From: Marinobacter sp. SS21
GTDB lineage: Bacteria > Pseudomonadota > Gammaproteobacteria > Pseudomonadales > Oleiphilaceae
Direction: 5' to 3'
Assembly (NCBI RefSeq): GCF_028369065.1
Contig: NZ_JAQNDA010000006.1
Location: 124,001 to 188,000 of the forward strand
DNA: 64,000 nucleotides
In this document: positions 34,796 through 43,246 of the stretch, piece after piece
Numbering within the stretch: the first letter of the stretch is position 1
Layout: every line of letters begins with the position of its first letter
Made by a program: the position numbers and the translations under genes
Notes under the pieces: model-generated
The model's database searches: none
What the model was told of the DNA's origin: nothing
What the model saw: only the letters and a program-made list of their open reading frames with translations

Positions 34796-34840
34796 CGCCA
34801 GAGTCGGGCTAAGTCAGGGGAAAGTGTTCGTCTGGTTTAA
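33698..34840 (+). CDS. DUF6708-type membrane protein, probable effector immunity (copy 3)
   Basis: A 380-residue paralogue. Residues about 10-100 and 172-370 match copy 2 with only scattered changes, while the membrane segment (about 105-172, GKGFFCIGLPVALVMYLIGV and EVWPVLFVIAGVPGLMWLSS) shows strong divergence. This looks like a duplicated gene whose toxin-facing membrane part has been replaced or diversified. RBS-like GGTAAG precedes the ATG weakly. The three genes end the T6SS island on the plus strand. Confidence 0.72.
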   Translation: MTSLTPPDGMNYYGLGAYRPDSIPDQPIQSQDFSHSKLGRSAGFRLPWGGTQELMPSNLFARWRPEALRRIEKRGDLLAGTGDQGQQDHECICFAPLALRSRLINGFGMYGKGFFCIGLPVALVMYLIGVSWVGPDETWLTVLFEVWPVLFVIAGVPGLMWLSSTIVFKFFPRWCVKAGRGPEWELNRRTGLVRVWRYRRTIPFLGRRKATVIEAPFYEFDGWVASGATQYGPRFDFILCHRYSKLEVHLGDVMLGWHHVSRPCYAFWDFLQNYMDVTRPLPEFPVLEPHRHKDPVTAEHDRKTGRPERYWRDMDDATFKQKEDEMYNRVLRINTEQRPNLMAKKVRYAHMTPEDMLAYGRGRCDSRQSRAKSGESVRLV

Positions 34841-34926
34841 TAGATTCATACATTCAGGCGCTTGATCACGGAGCCACAATATCCCGATTTGGCAGACCTG
34901 AACGTCATCGCAAGGGACGCACACGG

Positions 34927-35793
34927 ATGTTCAAACGATACGGATTGTCGCCACACCTGTTTGCCGCTGCGATGATGATTGTCCTCGGCAGCACAGTATT
35001 TGCTCAAACCCCACCCCCACTCCTCCTCGCCGAAACCTACCAACAGGGCATGTCGCTCGAAGGCTATTGGATCAGCGAAAAACTGGACGGTGTCCGCGCC
35101 TTCTGGGATGGCGAACAGCTGCAGTCCCGCCAGGGCCATGTATTCAACGCCCCGGCTTGGTTTATAGCGGGGTTTCCAGATCAACCGCTGGACGGTGAGT
35201 TGTGGATGGGGCGGCAGCGGTTCTCCGAGCTGTCCGCCGCCGTGCGGCGGTATTTGCCCGATCCACAAGAATGGCGGCAGATTCGTTTTATGGTGTTTGA
35301 TTTGCCGGCGAGTCATAGCCCTTTCAGTGAGCGAGTCAGGCAACTGCGCAGCCTGCTGGAGCCGTCACCCTCGCCCTATCTGGCCCTGACGGCACAGCAT
35401 CCCGCCTCGTCCCACGAGGCGTTGATGACCAGGCTGGACCGTGTGGTGGCCGGCGGTGGCGAGGGCCTGATGCTGCACCATGGTGACAGCCTCTATCGCG
35501 CCGGGCGCTCGGACGATTTGCTGAAGGTGAAGCGCCACCAGGATGCGGAAGCGGTGGTGATTGGCCATGTACCCGGGGAGGGGCGTCATGAAGGGCGGTT
35601 GGGCGCATTGCTGGTAGAACGGCAGGATGGGCGGCGGTTTCGCATCGGTACCGGCTTTTCGGACGCCGAGCGGGAGACGCCGCCCGCCCTCGGTATCATA
35701 GTGACCTACAAGTATTTCGGTCTGACTTCGACCGGCCTGCCACGGTTCGCCAGTTTCCTCCGCGTTCGCGATGACGAGCCCAACACGCCTTAG
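34927..35793 (+). CDS. ligE: Exported ATP-dependent DNA ligase LigE
   Basis: A 288-residue minimal ligase. Signal peptide 1-26 (LFAAAMMIVLGSTVFAQ). Nucleotidyltransferase motif I EKLDGVRA places the adenylated Lys at 52; LDGELWMG, RFMVFDLP, GGEGLMLH and LLKVKRH are motifs Ia/III/IIIa/IV/V. A compact OB domain follows (AEAVVIGHVPGEGRHEGRLGALLVE) and there is no DNA-binding or LigD extension. Lig E proteins seal nicks in the periplasm and have been linked to DNA uptake or extracellular DNA. It lies between the T6SS island and a recombination scar, not with competence genes. Confidence 0.92.
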   Translation: MFKRYGLSPHLFAAAMMIVLGSTVFAQTPPPLLLAETYQQGMSLEGYWISEKLDGVRAFWDGEQLQSRQGHVFNAPAWFIAGFPDQPLDGELWMGRQRFSELSAAVRRYLPDPQEWRQIRFMVFDLPASHSPFSERVRQLRSLLEPSPSPYLALTAQHPASSHEALMTRLDRVVAGGGEGLMLHHGDSLYRAGRSDDLLKVKRHQDAEAVVIGHVPGEGRHEGRLGALLVERQDGRRFRIGTGFSDAERETPPALGIIVTYKYFGLTSTGLPRFASFLRVRDDEPNTP

Positions 35794-35805
35794 CGCGTGA
35801 GGGTT

Positions 35806-36008
35806 GGCTAGGGCGGATAGGGGTAGCCGTTCTGGTCGAAGCTCAGGTCGAGGAACCCGAACTTATAGGGTCCGGCATAACCCGGTGCCAGCCGCCATTG
35901 GTTGTTCCGCCCGAAGCGGATGGCCTCGATCATCACCGTGAAGTCCAGTCGCCACTGATTGTCTTCCCGCACGAAAAAGTACGGTGGGCAGGTGCGTTCG
36001 GCAATGGG
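35806..36008 (+). repeat. 203-bp direct repeat, left copy
   Basis: Matches 44064-44266 in the same orientation over 203 bases with about 13 mismatches counted by eye (about 94 percent identity). The two copies bracket 8.06 kb carrying the TelA/OmpA/vWA operon. It starts two bases beyond the TPM stop codon. Confidence 0.88.
35808..36008 (-). pseudogene. 3' remnant of a TPM-domain gene
   Basis: The minus strand encodes 66 residues (PIAERTCPP through QNGYPYPP, stop 35808-35810) that match the C-terminus of the intact TPM gene at 44066-45100 with four amino-acid changes. The remainder of the gene is missing; at 36009 the sequence changes to unrelated DNA. About nine of thirteen nucleotide differences are silent, so the fragment came from an allele that had been under selection. 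No start codon or RBS supports its expression. Confidence 0.88.
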
Positions 36009-36049
36009 ATTCAGCTGTCAAAGCAGTATTGGAACGCTACCCGCGGTCG

Positions 36050-36652
36050 TTAGAGTCCTGCACTCCCGGTCGGTGCAATGAAACCAACATCCATGAACAG
36101 ACTGGCTACCATGAGCAGGGATAACAGCCCGGCATTAATGGTGATGTTCTTGGCCAAATCAACTGGGGCAACAAGGATGGCAGCGGCATCTGCCGGATGC
36201 GCATACCACCTGCTGTAATCTCGTCGAATCTGCACCTTATAGTCACCTTCGGGCAAGGTGTTCAAATTGGCTTCGACCTCGACCGGCTCCCCGCGAATGA
36301 TGGCTATGGCGGGCTGCCATCGTCCTGTGAGGCCGTCAAGCGTCATTATGGCGTGTCCCGCGTCAGTGTGACCGGCTTCATTGACTCTCGATTCCAATTC
36401 CAGGGTGTAGAAAAAGTTGTTCTCCATATCATAATGAAATTCGGTGATGGGGACGGCGACGAGACCACGATTCGAGGGTACCGTGGCTTCGCCCGATTGC
36501 CCGCGCTCACCAATCACATTCAACGTATTCGTCATGGTCAGAGCGCACCCTGTGAGAGACAGCGGCGCAATGTTGGCCAAGAGCATCGTCATGCACCTGA
36601 ACATTGGGCTAAGCCGGTTGCGAATGGCGGTGACCAGGCTGAAACTGTGCAT
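36050..36652 (-). CDS. Putative lipoprotein of unknown function
   Basis: A 200-residue protein if started at ATG 36652 (MHSFSLVTAIRNRL); a shorter start at MFRCMTMLL is possible and the open frame also extends upstream through sequence that looks non-coding. Lipobox SLTGC follows a hydrophobic stretch (MLLANIAPLSLTGC). The mature domain includes FFYTLELESRVNEAG and EVEANLNTLPEGDYKVQIRRDYSRW, a beta-sandwich-like pattern, and ends in a hydrophobic helix (NAGLLSLLMVASLFMDVGF). It is the last gene of the minus-strand operon, 164 bases after telA. I do not recognise the family. Confidence 0.6.
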   Translation of the reverse strand: MHSFSLVTAIRNRLSPMFRCMTMLLANIAPLSLTGCALTMTNTLNVIGERGQSGEATVPSNRGLVAVPITEFHYDMENNFFYTLELESRVNEAGHTDAGHAIMTLDGLTGRWQPAIAIIRGEPVEVEANLNTLPEGDYKVQIRRDYSRWYAHPADAAAILVAPVDLAKNITINAGLLSLLMVASLFMDVGFIAPTGSAGL

Positions 36653-36815
36653 CTGAGACGGTTCTTTCGTGTAGGAATAGAGCGATCGGCCTGGGATCAG
36701 GGCAGGGCTAGGGCTGCGAGGAACTTTCCCCCGCGGCCGCTCCTCCCCAGTCGCCAGTGCATTGCACAAATCTTGGGCTGGATTTGAAACGGCCTCGAGG
36801 GCTTGCGCCGTCGCT

Positions 36816-37997
36816 TTAGTCGTTGCGCACTTCAATGACCTCAATGGCACCCTTCAATGCGCCCCGAGCCTGTTCTGCCCCTTCCATGCTTTGAATGGAG
36901 GACTCCAGGCTTTGGGTCAGGTTATCCATTTCCTCAATCGAATGGGCCATTTGGGGCAAGGCTTCGCGACGGAAGCTGCCGAGGTCCTGCAATGCGGCTT
37001 CGACGTCCAGGAAGGCCTGTTTCAGGGTATCCATGTCCAGCTGGGTTTGGCTGGCCTGCTTCTGGATCTCAACACCCTGGGTTCGCAGCGTTTGTGCGGT
37101 ACCGGCAATCAGATCGTTGGTGGTGTTGGTGACGGACTGCACGCCCTTCAGCACCCGTTTCTGGGCTTGCAGCGCCAGAGCCAGGGTGGAGGCGGTAGAC
37201 AGGGCGGTAACGGTGACGTTGACGGCGCGATCCACGCCCCGTACCAGTTCCTGATTGTTGCGGATTATGATTTCCGTCGAGAGGGTGCCCTGTTGATTGA
37301 CGGCCAGCATCTGTTGCAGGTCCATGATGCGCTGACGTAACGGAAACAGCACTTCCTCCTCAAGAAATGCCCGGCGTTCGTCGTCCGTGGCTTGGTCTAC
37401 TTGCTCGGTTAAGGCCTGGTCCATCAGCTGGCCGAGCTTGACGTAATCCTGCAGCTGAAAGGTCAGTTCACGCATGCGCTTTTGGTCGCTGCGCAGGGTC
37501 ACGTTGTCACGCTCCAGTTGCGCCCTGCCATCTTTGAGGCTGGTGACGATGTCCTGGATCACGCCATCGACCGACTGGTAGCGGGCGAACCATCGGCTGA
37601 CCGGGGTGCCCACGCCGGGAATGCGGGCCAGGATGCGGCGCATTGAGCCCATGGTGAAATCCACCCGGTTGGGATTGATCTCGCTGACCTGTTCCTGCAG
37701 TGACAACAGGCCGTTGGCGACTGGGCCGCCATCCTCGGCATCCCTGACCAGGTTGGTGACCGGCTGTTTGAGTATTGCGCTCTGTTGCGCCAGCTGCCGT
37801 GCCACCGTGCTCCCGAGGGTGGTGACTGACCGGGCCTGGCGCTCGCGTTTGTCGAGATCCCGGATATCGAGAGCGACCAGGTTTTTGACCAGATCATCGG
37901 CCTGGGCTTTGAGCTTTGGGTCGACAGCCGTGTTATCGGTGGGGATCATCAGTTCGGTTTCGAGTGTGGCCTTATCGGCCAGGACTAGCTGGTTCAT
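36816..37997 (-). CDS. telA: TelA-family protein (toxic anion resistance)
   Basis: A 393-residue, largely helical cytoplasmic protein. Family signatures include MGSMRRILARIPGVGTPVSRWFARYQSVDGVIQDIVTSLKDGRAQLERDN, LEEEVLFPLRQRIMDLQQMLAVNQQG and IIRNNQELVRGVDRAVNVTVTALSTASTLALALQAQKRVL, the last being the most conserved TelA block. TelA proteins are linked to tellurite, antimicrobial-peptide and envelope-stress tolerance without a known mechanism. Next to it is a coiled-coil membrane protein, as in the xpaC-telA pairs of Bacillus. Confidence 0.92.
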   Translation of the reverse strand: MNQLVLADKATLETELMIPTDNTAVDPKLKAQADDLVKNLVALDIRDLDKRERQARSVTTLGSTVARQLAQQSAILKQPVTNLVRDAEDGGPVANGLLSLQEQVSEINPNRVDFTMGSMRRILARIPGVGTPVSRWFARYQSVDGVIQDIVTSLKDGRAQLERDNVTLRSDQKRMRELTFQLQDYVKLGQLMDQALTEQVDQATDDERRAFLEEEVLFPLRQRIMDLQQMLAVNQQGTLSTEIIIRNNQELVRGVDRAVNVTVTALSTASTLALALQAQKRVLKGVQSVTNTTNDLIAGTAQTLRTQGVEIQKQASQTQLDMDTLKQAFLDVEAALQDLGSFRREALPQMAHSIEEMDNLTQSLESSIQSMEGAEQARGALKGAIEVIEVRND

Positions 37998-38078
37998 GGT
38001 TGCTCCTTACGTCCCTGTGGTTGCTGTTGTAAGACGTGACTTTCGGTGGGTGGTCTATTCCAGCGGTGGCCGGTAAAG

Positions 38079-38885
38079 CTATTGCTTGTATGCATACTGC
38101 TGGGCATTTTCGATCAGCCGGGTCAGTTCACCCATGGCCTGTTCCATATCCATGGCAGCCTTGCCGCTGTTCAGGTCGGTATTGGCCAGCTGTGTGCTGA
38201 CCTGATCCAGTCGGGTCAGGGCGGCCTCATTCTGCTCAAGTAACTGGCGAACCCGTTGATGTTGTGTTTGGTGAAGCATGAGGCGCTCCTCGATCTGGTC
38301 CCTGGTTTCCTGGACTTCTTCGTGCGGTCGGGCCTGTAGCGCCTGCAATTTGTTGTTCAGCATGCCGCTGTCGATGGCGGCCACGGACTGCAGGGCCAAG
38401 GCGGCCTTTTCCAGGTTATCCAGACCGTTGAGATACACCTGCTCGGCAGTGGCCAGGTAGCGATTGTAGGTCAGTTCGCCAGGTTGTAACTTGCGATTCA
38501 GAATGTGGTTAAAATTTTCGAACTTGCGTTGGAACAGGGTGAGTTGCACGCTGCCTTCGTCAACCTGAAGGTTGATGAATTCCTGTCTTAGACGGTTGAT
38601 GGCCTCCTTGCGCTGGGTTTCCAGGCCCTTTCGATAGCGCTCCAGGTAACGATTGGCATGGGTGTCGCCTCGGCCGAAAAATTCCCACGCCCAGCCAACG
38701 CCAGCCAGCAGTGCGCAACCCGCCAGAGCTGCCATCATTACAGGGGAGCTGCCAAACAGAGTGACCCCCGCGCCACCGAGAATACCCATGACCGTTGGGT
38801 AAACGGCGGCCGGTTGTTGCAGGGAGGTTCTCAGCGTCTCTTTTTTGATTTGGTCGGGTCTGATGGCGCGGGTGTCGAATTTCAT
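38079..38885 (-). CDS. Membrane-anchored coiled-coil protein, XpaC-like partner of TelA
   Basis: A 268-residue protein. Two adjacent transmembrane helices lie at about 28-66 (VMGILGGAGVTLFGSSPVMMAALAGCALLAGVGWAWEFFG in outline). The remaining about 200 residues are helical and charged with coiled-coil periodicity (RLRQEFINLQV, LMLHQTQHQRVRQLLEQNEAAL). Size, topology and adjacency to telA resemble XpaC-type proteins, but I cannot see an unmistakable signature, so the name is an inference. It probably tethers TelA to the inner membrane. Confidence 0.62.
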   Translation of the reverse strand: MKFDTRAIRPDQIKKETLRTSLQQPAAVYPTVMGILGGAGVTLFGSSPVMMAALAGCALLAGVGWAWEFFGRGDTHANRYLERYRKGLETQRKEAINRLRQEFINLQVDEGSVQLTLFQRKFENFNHILNRKLQPGELTYNRYLATAEQVYLNGLDNLEKAALALQSVAAIDSGMLNNKLQALQARPHEEVQETRDQIEERLMLHQTQHQRVRQLLEQNEAALTRLDQVSTQLANTDLNSGKAAMDMEQAMGELTRLIENAQQYAYKQ

Positions 38886-38903
38886 GCGGGTTTCCGTTGT
38901 TCG

Positions 38904-40445
38904 TCATAGATCGCCGCTGAGCAGTGCGATTTCTACTCTGGGCAGGCGGTAGCTATAAGCGCGAGAGGATTCGTTTGGCAGCTGTGCGAGTGGGCGGCTG
39001 CCGCCGAAACCGACAGAACGGAAGCGGTGGGGCTCGGCACCTCGGCTGGCGTCGATATAACGAAGCACAGCATCGGCACGAGCCTGCGACAGTGCCTGGT
39101 TGGCCTCCTGGTCACCCCGGGTGCCGGTATGGCCACGGATCTCGACGCGAAAGTTGGGGTAGTGCTGCAAGCTTTGCATCAGATTATCGATCTCCCGTTG
39201 GCCCGCAGCAGTGGGCTCCGCGGTGCCGCTGGCGAAGGCGATGGGCTCGACCTTTAATAAGCCCACTGGCCTCAGTTGCGCCCATTCTTCGTTGTCCAGT
39301 GGCCTGAAACGGTTCGGGTTTTGGCTGCTTCCTGAAAGATTTCCCGTTGCCAAGCTGTGATACAGGGCCTTGGTCAGCGACGAATTGATCAGACGGTACG
39401 GGTCATTGCCGGGCAGTGGGGAGCGGTCGAACACACCGTCGTCCGTTAGGATATGAATGGCCGAGTCGATGGCGTCCACCAGATGCTGGTGCCCTGCAGC
39501 GCCGGTCTGGCTACCGCCGAACCAGTCGTGGACGTTGTCGGTGAGGGTTTTCCAGGAAACGCCGTCGAGCAGGTTTTCCAATTGCTCCGGAGTCAGCTGG
39601 TACTCATTCCGCAGCGCCTGGATCAACTCCTGGGGGTGGCGGCGATAATGCTGCTGGACCTGGAAATATGTCTTGAGAAAGGCCTTGGCCAGGTCAGGTT
39701 GATCCTGAAGCACACGCGGGTTGGCAATGAGTACGTCCACAATCAGCTTTTGGGTATCCTCGGTGCCCAACAGACGGATCATGCCAGGTTGCGCCAGGGC
39801 CATGGTCACCTCGGGTTCCCAAAGCACGGCTATATCAACCCGCTGTTGCAGTAACTCGTCAAGCGCTTCGCGGGAGCCTTGGACCGGAACCCGCCAGTGT
39901 CCGTTCTGGTTCAGAGTGGTCAGATCGAAGTGGCTGCGTAATGCTCGCAGAAGGTGTTCGCTGGGGGAGTCCGGCGTAAAGGCAATCCGAATTTCATCGG
40001 AGTTTTTCAGGGCATCGATCGAGGCCCACTTGTCCGCACGCGCAACAATGGCGTCACCGCCCTTGGATTCGTCGATCACCGTCACGATGGGACCGGGAAA
40101 ATTATGCGCCGCTCCGTTCTGTAGATAACTGTCCACGGTGGCCACAACAAAACTGTAGTCGCCGCGGGCCAACTTGCGAAAGCGCTCTTCATAGTTGGCC
40201 TGATCGTCCACACATTCGAGCAGATAGCCCTGACGCCGCAAGCGGTTGGTCATTTCCGGCGAACACAGGGGAAAGTAGCCAACCCAACTGTCTCGGGCAA
40301 CGGTGATCATGCCCTTGGTGTTGCGAGCATCAGTGGCCTGCAGCTGGCGACTCTCCTCAGACCAGGCGAGATAAGTCTTGTAACCGCCAAGGCTGATCAG
40401 ACCGAAGATCAACAGCGCCGTGGCAATTCGGGTATGGGTGTTCAT
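38904..40445 (-). CDS. Periplasmic solute-binding domain fused to OmpA-like domain (1)
   Basis: A 513-residue inner-membrane-anchored protein. ATG 40445 (MNTHTRIATALLIFG) follows the vWA stop immediately. One signal-anchor helix is at 6-27. Residues about 40-370 resemble a type-2 periplasmic binding protein of the NMT1/phosphonate kind (ITVARDSWVGYFPLCSPEM, VDIAVLWEPEVTMAL, NPRVLQDQPDLAKAFLKTYF). Residues about 395-513 are OmpA-like with VEIRGHTGTRGDQEANQALSQARADAVLRYI, which binds peptidoglycan. No ABC permease or ATPase is nearby, so it is more likely a ligand sensor tied to the wall than a transporter part. Confidence 0.85.
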   Translation of the reverse strand: MNTHTRIATALLIFGLISLGGYKTYLAWSEESRQLQATDARNTKGMITVARDSWVGYFPLCSPEMTNRLRRQGYLLECVDDQANYEERFRKLARGDYSFVVATVDSYLQNGAAHNFPGPIVTVIDESKGGDAIVARADKWASIDALKNSDEIRIAFTPDSPSEHLLRALRSHFDLTTLNQNGHWRVPVQGSREALDELLQQRVDIAVLWEPEVTMALAQPGMIRLLGTEDTQKLIVDVLIANPRVLQDQPDLAKAFLKTYFQVQQHYRRHPQELIQALRNEYQLTPEQLENLLDGVSWKTLTDNVHDWFGGSQTGAAGHQHLVDAIDSAIHILTDDGVFDRSPLPGNDPYRLINSSLTKALYHSLATGNLSGSSQNPNRFRPLDNEEWAQLRPVGLLKVEPIAFASGTAEPTAAGQREIDNLMQSLQHYPNFRVEIRGHTGTRGDQEANQALSQARADAVLRYIDASRGAEPHRFRSVGFGGSRPLAQLPNESSRAYSYRLPRVEIALLSGDL

Positions 40446-40446
40446 G

Positions 40447-41298
40447 TCAGTTGGCAAACTCCAGCACGGCAAAATCCGGTGCTTCTGCCAGAACTTCATT
40501 CAGTCCCGCTGTCAGCGCTTCCTGGTCATCTGCTGCTCGGTAGAAGGTTAGGCCGGGTTGGTTGAGGGAGTGATTCTCATCGATACAGAAGCCAATGGTG
40601 TGAATGTTCACAGGGCTGGATTCGAGAATTTTCGCCACCTTGAGAGTGGGTTGGAATCCGGAGGAGGCTTCACCATCGGTAATGATCACCAGATGGTATT
40701 CGCCATAACCCAGCTGTTTTTCCGCCTGGTTGGTCAACGCGATGAAACCGTGCTCTATGCTCTTTGACAGAGGGGTATCCCCCCCGGCGATCACGTTTTG
40801 CACGGCATTTTGGAGTTGGGCCCGGTTGCCAGTGGTCAGCGAGACCCGTTGTCTAGCGCCCTGACGATCAAATACAAAAAGCCCGATGTTGGCGTCTGCA
40901 TGAAGACGATCGATAAACTGCAATACGGCGGATTTCGCGACCACGAGCTTGTCCTGGCCGCCGCAATCCCTCAATCCCATACTGCCGGAGCCGTCGAATA
41001 CCAGGTAGTAATTCTTTGCCATGAGATTGGCGCTGATTTCGCCTGCCTTGTTCGGCGGCCAACTGTAGTTGGCCGATTGCAACGCGTAGTACGGTGAGTG
41101 CGCATTGGCGTTTGATGTCGTCCAGTCAGAGGTGAGATCGGTGCTGGGCTGGTGTGTCGTAGCTGGCGTGCCAGCCGGATCTGAAAACAGGTCACCAAAT
41201 TCCAGCACTGCGACTACGATGAGGGCGAGCAGAATCAGCCAGACTTTGCCTGAAGCCCTCGGATGGTCTGCGGACGCATTCCGATTGCGATTGCTCAT
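40447..41298 (-). CDS. Membrane-anchored von Willebrand factor A protein
   Basis: A 283-residue protein with one N-terminal transmembrane helix (about 19-36) and a periplasmic vWA domain (about 93-283). The metal site MIDAS is intact: DGSGS at 102-106, Thr in GGDTPLS, and Asp in LVIITDGEAS. A cysteine pair (Cys112 in LRDCGGQ and Cys in GFCIDEN) could form a disulfide. It sits between two solute-binding/OmpA fusions in one operon, consistent with a metal-dependent periplasmic scaffold or adhesion interaction among them. Confidence 0.88.
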   Translation of the reverse strand: MSNRNRNASADHPRASGKVWLILLALIVVAVLEFGDLFSDPAGTPATTHQPSTDLTSDWTTSNANAHSPYYALQSANYSWPPNKAGEISANLMAKNYYLVFDGSGSMGLRDCGGQDKLVVAKSAVLQFIDRLHADANIGLFVFDRQGARQRVSLTTGNRAQLQNAVQNVIAGGDTPLSKSIEHGFIALTNQAEKQLGYGEYHLVIITDGEASSGFQPTLKVAKILESSPVNIHTIGFCIDENHSLNQPGLTFYRAADDQEALTAGLNEVLAEAPDFAVLEFAN

Positions 41299-41329
41299 GA
41301 ATCATGCTCCTTATGCTTGATAGGCCGAC

Positions 41330-43078
41330 TTAAAGAGGAGTAAACACGTTAGATTCGGCTTCCACCTGGATGACGCGAAATTCAACACGCATATTGGAGC
41401 GCCATTCCTGTTCGGTGGTAGGGGCGCACGGTTCGTGGCCACAAATGCCGGTCTTAGGATTGGCGATGCCGTTCCCCACCACGGCGAATTGCGAAGGATC
41501 GAGGCTGATCTGTTCGGCGGAGGCGTATCGAATCAAGCTGTCGCGCACTTCCTGGGCACGGGACAGGCTAAGGTTTCGCGCTGACTGTTTGATCCGGCCC
41601 AGCACTACCGGCGGCTGCCCGGCCTTGTTGGCCCGCAGGTACTCCATCGGATCGGAATTGCCCTCGACGGTAATGATGGCGCCGCCGTAGGTGTTGGCCA
41701 GCTCTACCACCCGACTAAACGCATCCTGGTAGTGCTCCTGGGCAAAGGACCGTTGGTTGGGGGCGAAAAACACTTCAAAGGAAAACAGCTCGCCCTCCTG
41801 AAGGTTCTGTTGCTGTTGGCGCTGGCTCATGAGTTGGGCAACCTGGTTTTCATTGAACCGGGGTCTGGAGGCTTCCGCGGTGATTCCACCGCTGTTGGCC
41901 AGGCGGCCATAATCCAGACCGGCTTTGGTCAGAATGACGCTGTGCTGGATAATGCCGGCTTGTCGAAGCCCTGTATTGATCTCACGACTGAGGGCATCCA
42001 GGCGGCGAGGGTAGTTGGCATCGGTGAAGAACCGCTGGTTACCCACCACACCAACAAACTGCGCATCACCGTAGAGGCCTTCAACATCGGCGGTGGCATG
42101 TTCGCTGTCGAACAAGGCTTCGGCGGCGGCGCTCAGCAGGCGGTCATAGGTGCGGGCCTGGCTGGCTCTGTCGGCGGTCAGTTCCCGTAATGCGGTTTCC
42201 GCTTCCAGCAGCCCCTCCACAAAAACTGCTACCTGTTCGCGATGGTTGTCGTAAAAATCTTTCCGGACGGCATAGACATCGGCTATCACCTTGTTGGCGG
42301 TACGCGTCGAGAGCAAAATCCGTGCGCCATTTACCGAGTCTTCCGAACCGGTGCCGACGGCTCCACCGGAGGTAAGGGCGAGGGCATCGGGAATGATGAC
42401 GAAGGCGGCGTCCACATCCGACTGGTGCAGTGCGGCGGCAGGGCTGTTGTCGGTGCCCGTTAGATCTGGCAGCCAGCGGATGTTAACGTCACTGAAGCTG
42501 AGGCCTGCGTCCTTGAGGATCCGTACGGCGTAGTCTACATGGGGGCCGTAGGCTTGCAGGGCGATGGTCTTGCCCCTCAGGTCGGCGGCGCTTCGGATTG
42601 ATGGTTTGACCACCAGGGCATCGCCGCCAGCGGACCAGGTCATCTGGTAGATAACCACCGGTGCGGTGCGCGGGTCCCGGTTCAGCAGTTCCGCTGCCGC
42701 GCTCACCATGCCTACGGTGCCGCGGAGATAGGGCGTTTCCCCGCTAATGTAGCTTTTCACTTGGCGGGTGAAGATATCTTCACGATACAGAGTGTAGTCG
42801 AGGCCTTTACGACCGAAGATGGAATCCGGTGTGGTGCGCAATTGATTGCCATTAGCCAGCACAGTGGCAATGTCGCCCCCCCAGGTAATCATCGGGACCT
42901 TGAGGTTGCGAGTGTTTACTTCACCGATATTGAGGGAAAGCACCTGATCGAGCGGCTCATAATCAATGTACTGAGGCTCCGCCTGGGCAGTGCCGAGGGC
43001 AGCAAAGCACCACAGAATCATCGGCAGGCACCACCAGCGCGCTCGGCTTGAGGAGTAGAAAGTGGGATGGTTCGCCAT
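41330..43078 (-). CDS. Periplasmic solute-binding domain fused to OmpA-like domain (2)
   Basis: A 582-residue exported protein starting MANHPTFYSSSRARWW (ATG 43078), signal peptide ending near GTAQAEP. Residues about 50-330 form a binding-protein fold (RSAADLRGKTIALQAYGPHVDYAVRILKDAGL is the SsuA/PhnD-like core; VDAAFVIIPDALAL follows). A helical linker leads to the C-terminal OmpA-like domain (about 440-582, FSFEVFFAPNQRSFAQEHYQDAF and ARNLSLSRAQEVRDSLIRYA). It shares architecture with the gene at 38904 but little sequence. Two Cys near the end (GICGHEPCAP) probably pair. Confidence 0.85.
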   Translation of the reverse strand: MANHPTFYSSSRARWWCLPMILWCFAALGTAQAEPQYIDYEPLDQVLSLNIGEVNTRNLKVPMITWGGDIATVLANGNQLRTTPDSIFGRKGLDYTLYREDIFTRQVKSYISGETPYLRGTVGMVSAAAELLNRDPRTAPVVIYQMTWSAGGDALVVKPSIRSAADLRGKTIALQAYGPHVDYAVRILKDAGLSFSDVNIRWLPDLTGTDNSPAAALHQSDVDAAFVIIPDALALTSGGAVGTGSEDSVNGARILLSTRTANKVIADVYAVRKDFYDNHREQVAVFVEGLLEAETALRELTADRASQARTYDRLLSAAAEALFDSEHATADVEGLYGDAQFVGVVGNQRFFTDANYPRRLDALSREINTGLRQAGIIQHSVILTKAGLDYGRLANSGGITAEASRPRFNENQVAQLMSQRQQQQNLQEGELFSFEVFFAPNQRSFAQEHYQDAFSRVVELANTYGGAIITVEGNSDPMEYLRANKAGQPPVVLGRIKQSARNLSLSRAQEVRDSLIRYASAEQISLDPSQFAVVGNGIANPKTGICGHEPCAPTTEQEWRSNMRVEFRVIQVEAESNVFTPL

Positions 43079-43246
43079 GTTGTTAAAGTCCTTGTCGGTT
43101 GACGCGTAGATAAAGCAACGGTGGCTCATAGGCGACAGCCTAGAGAGCTGGCCTTGCCGGGCCCGACGTTGGGCGTTGATGCCGGCAAGGCGGGATGCAG
43201 TCCGCGGTGGACGGGCACCTGTGATCCGGAGTTAATCGGGGGCTCC

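Noticed and set aside
36653..36850. Upstream extension of the lipoprotein frame
   Set aside because: It overlaps telA, its composition is unlike coding sequence, and the lipobox fits a start at 36652 or later.
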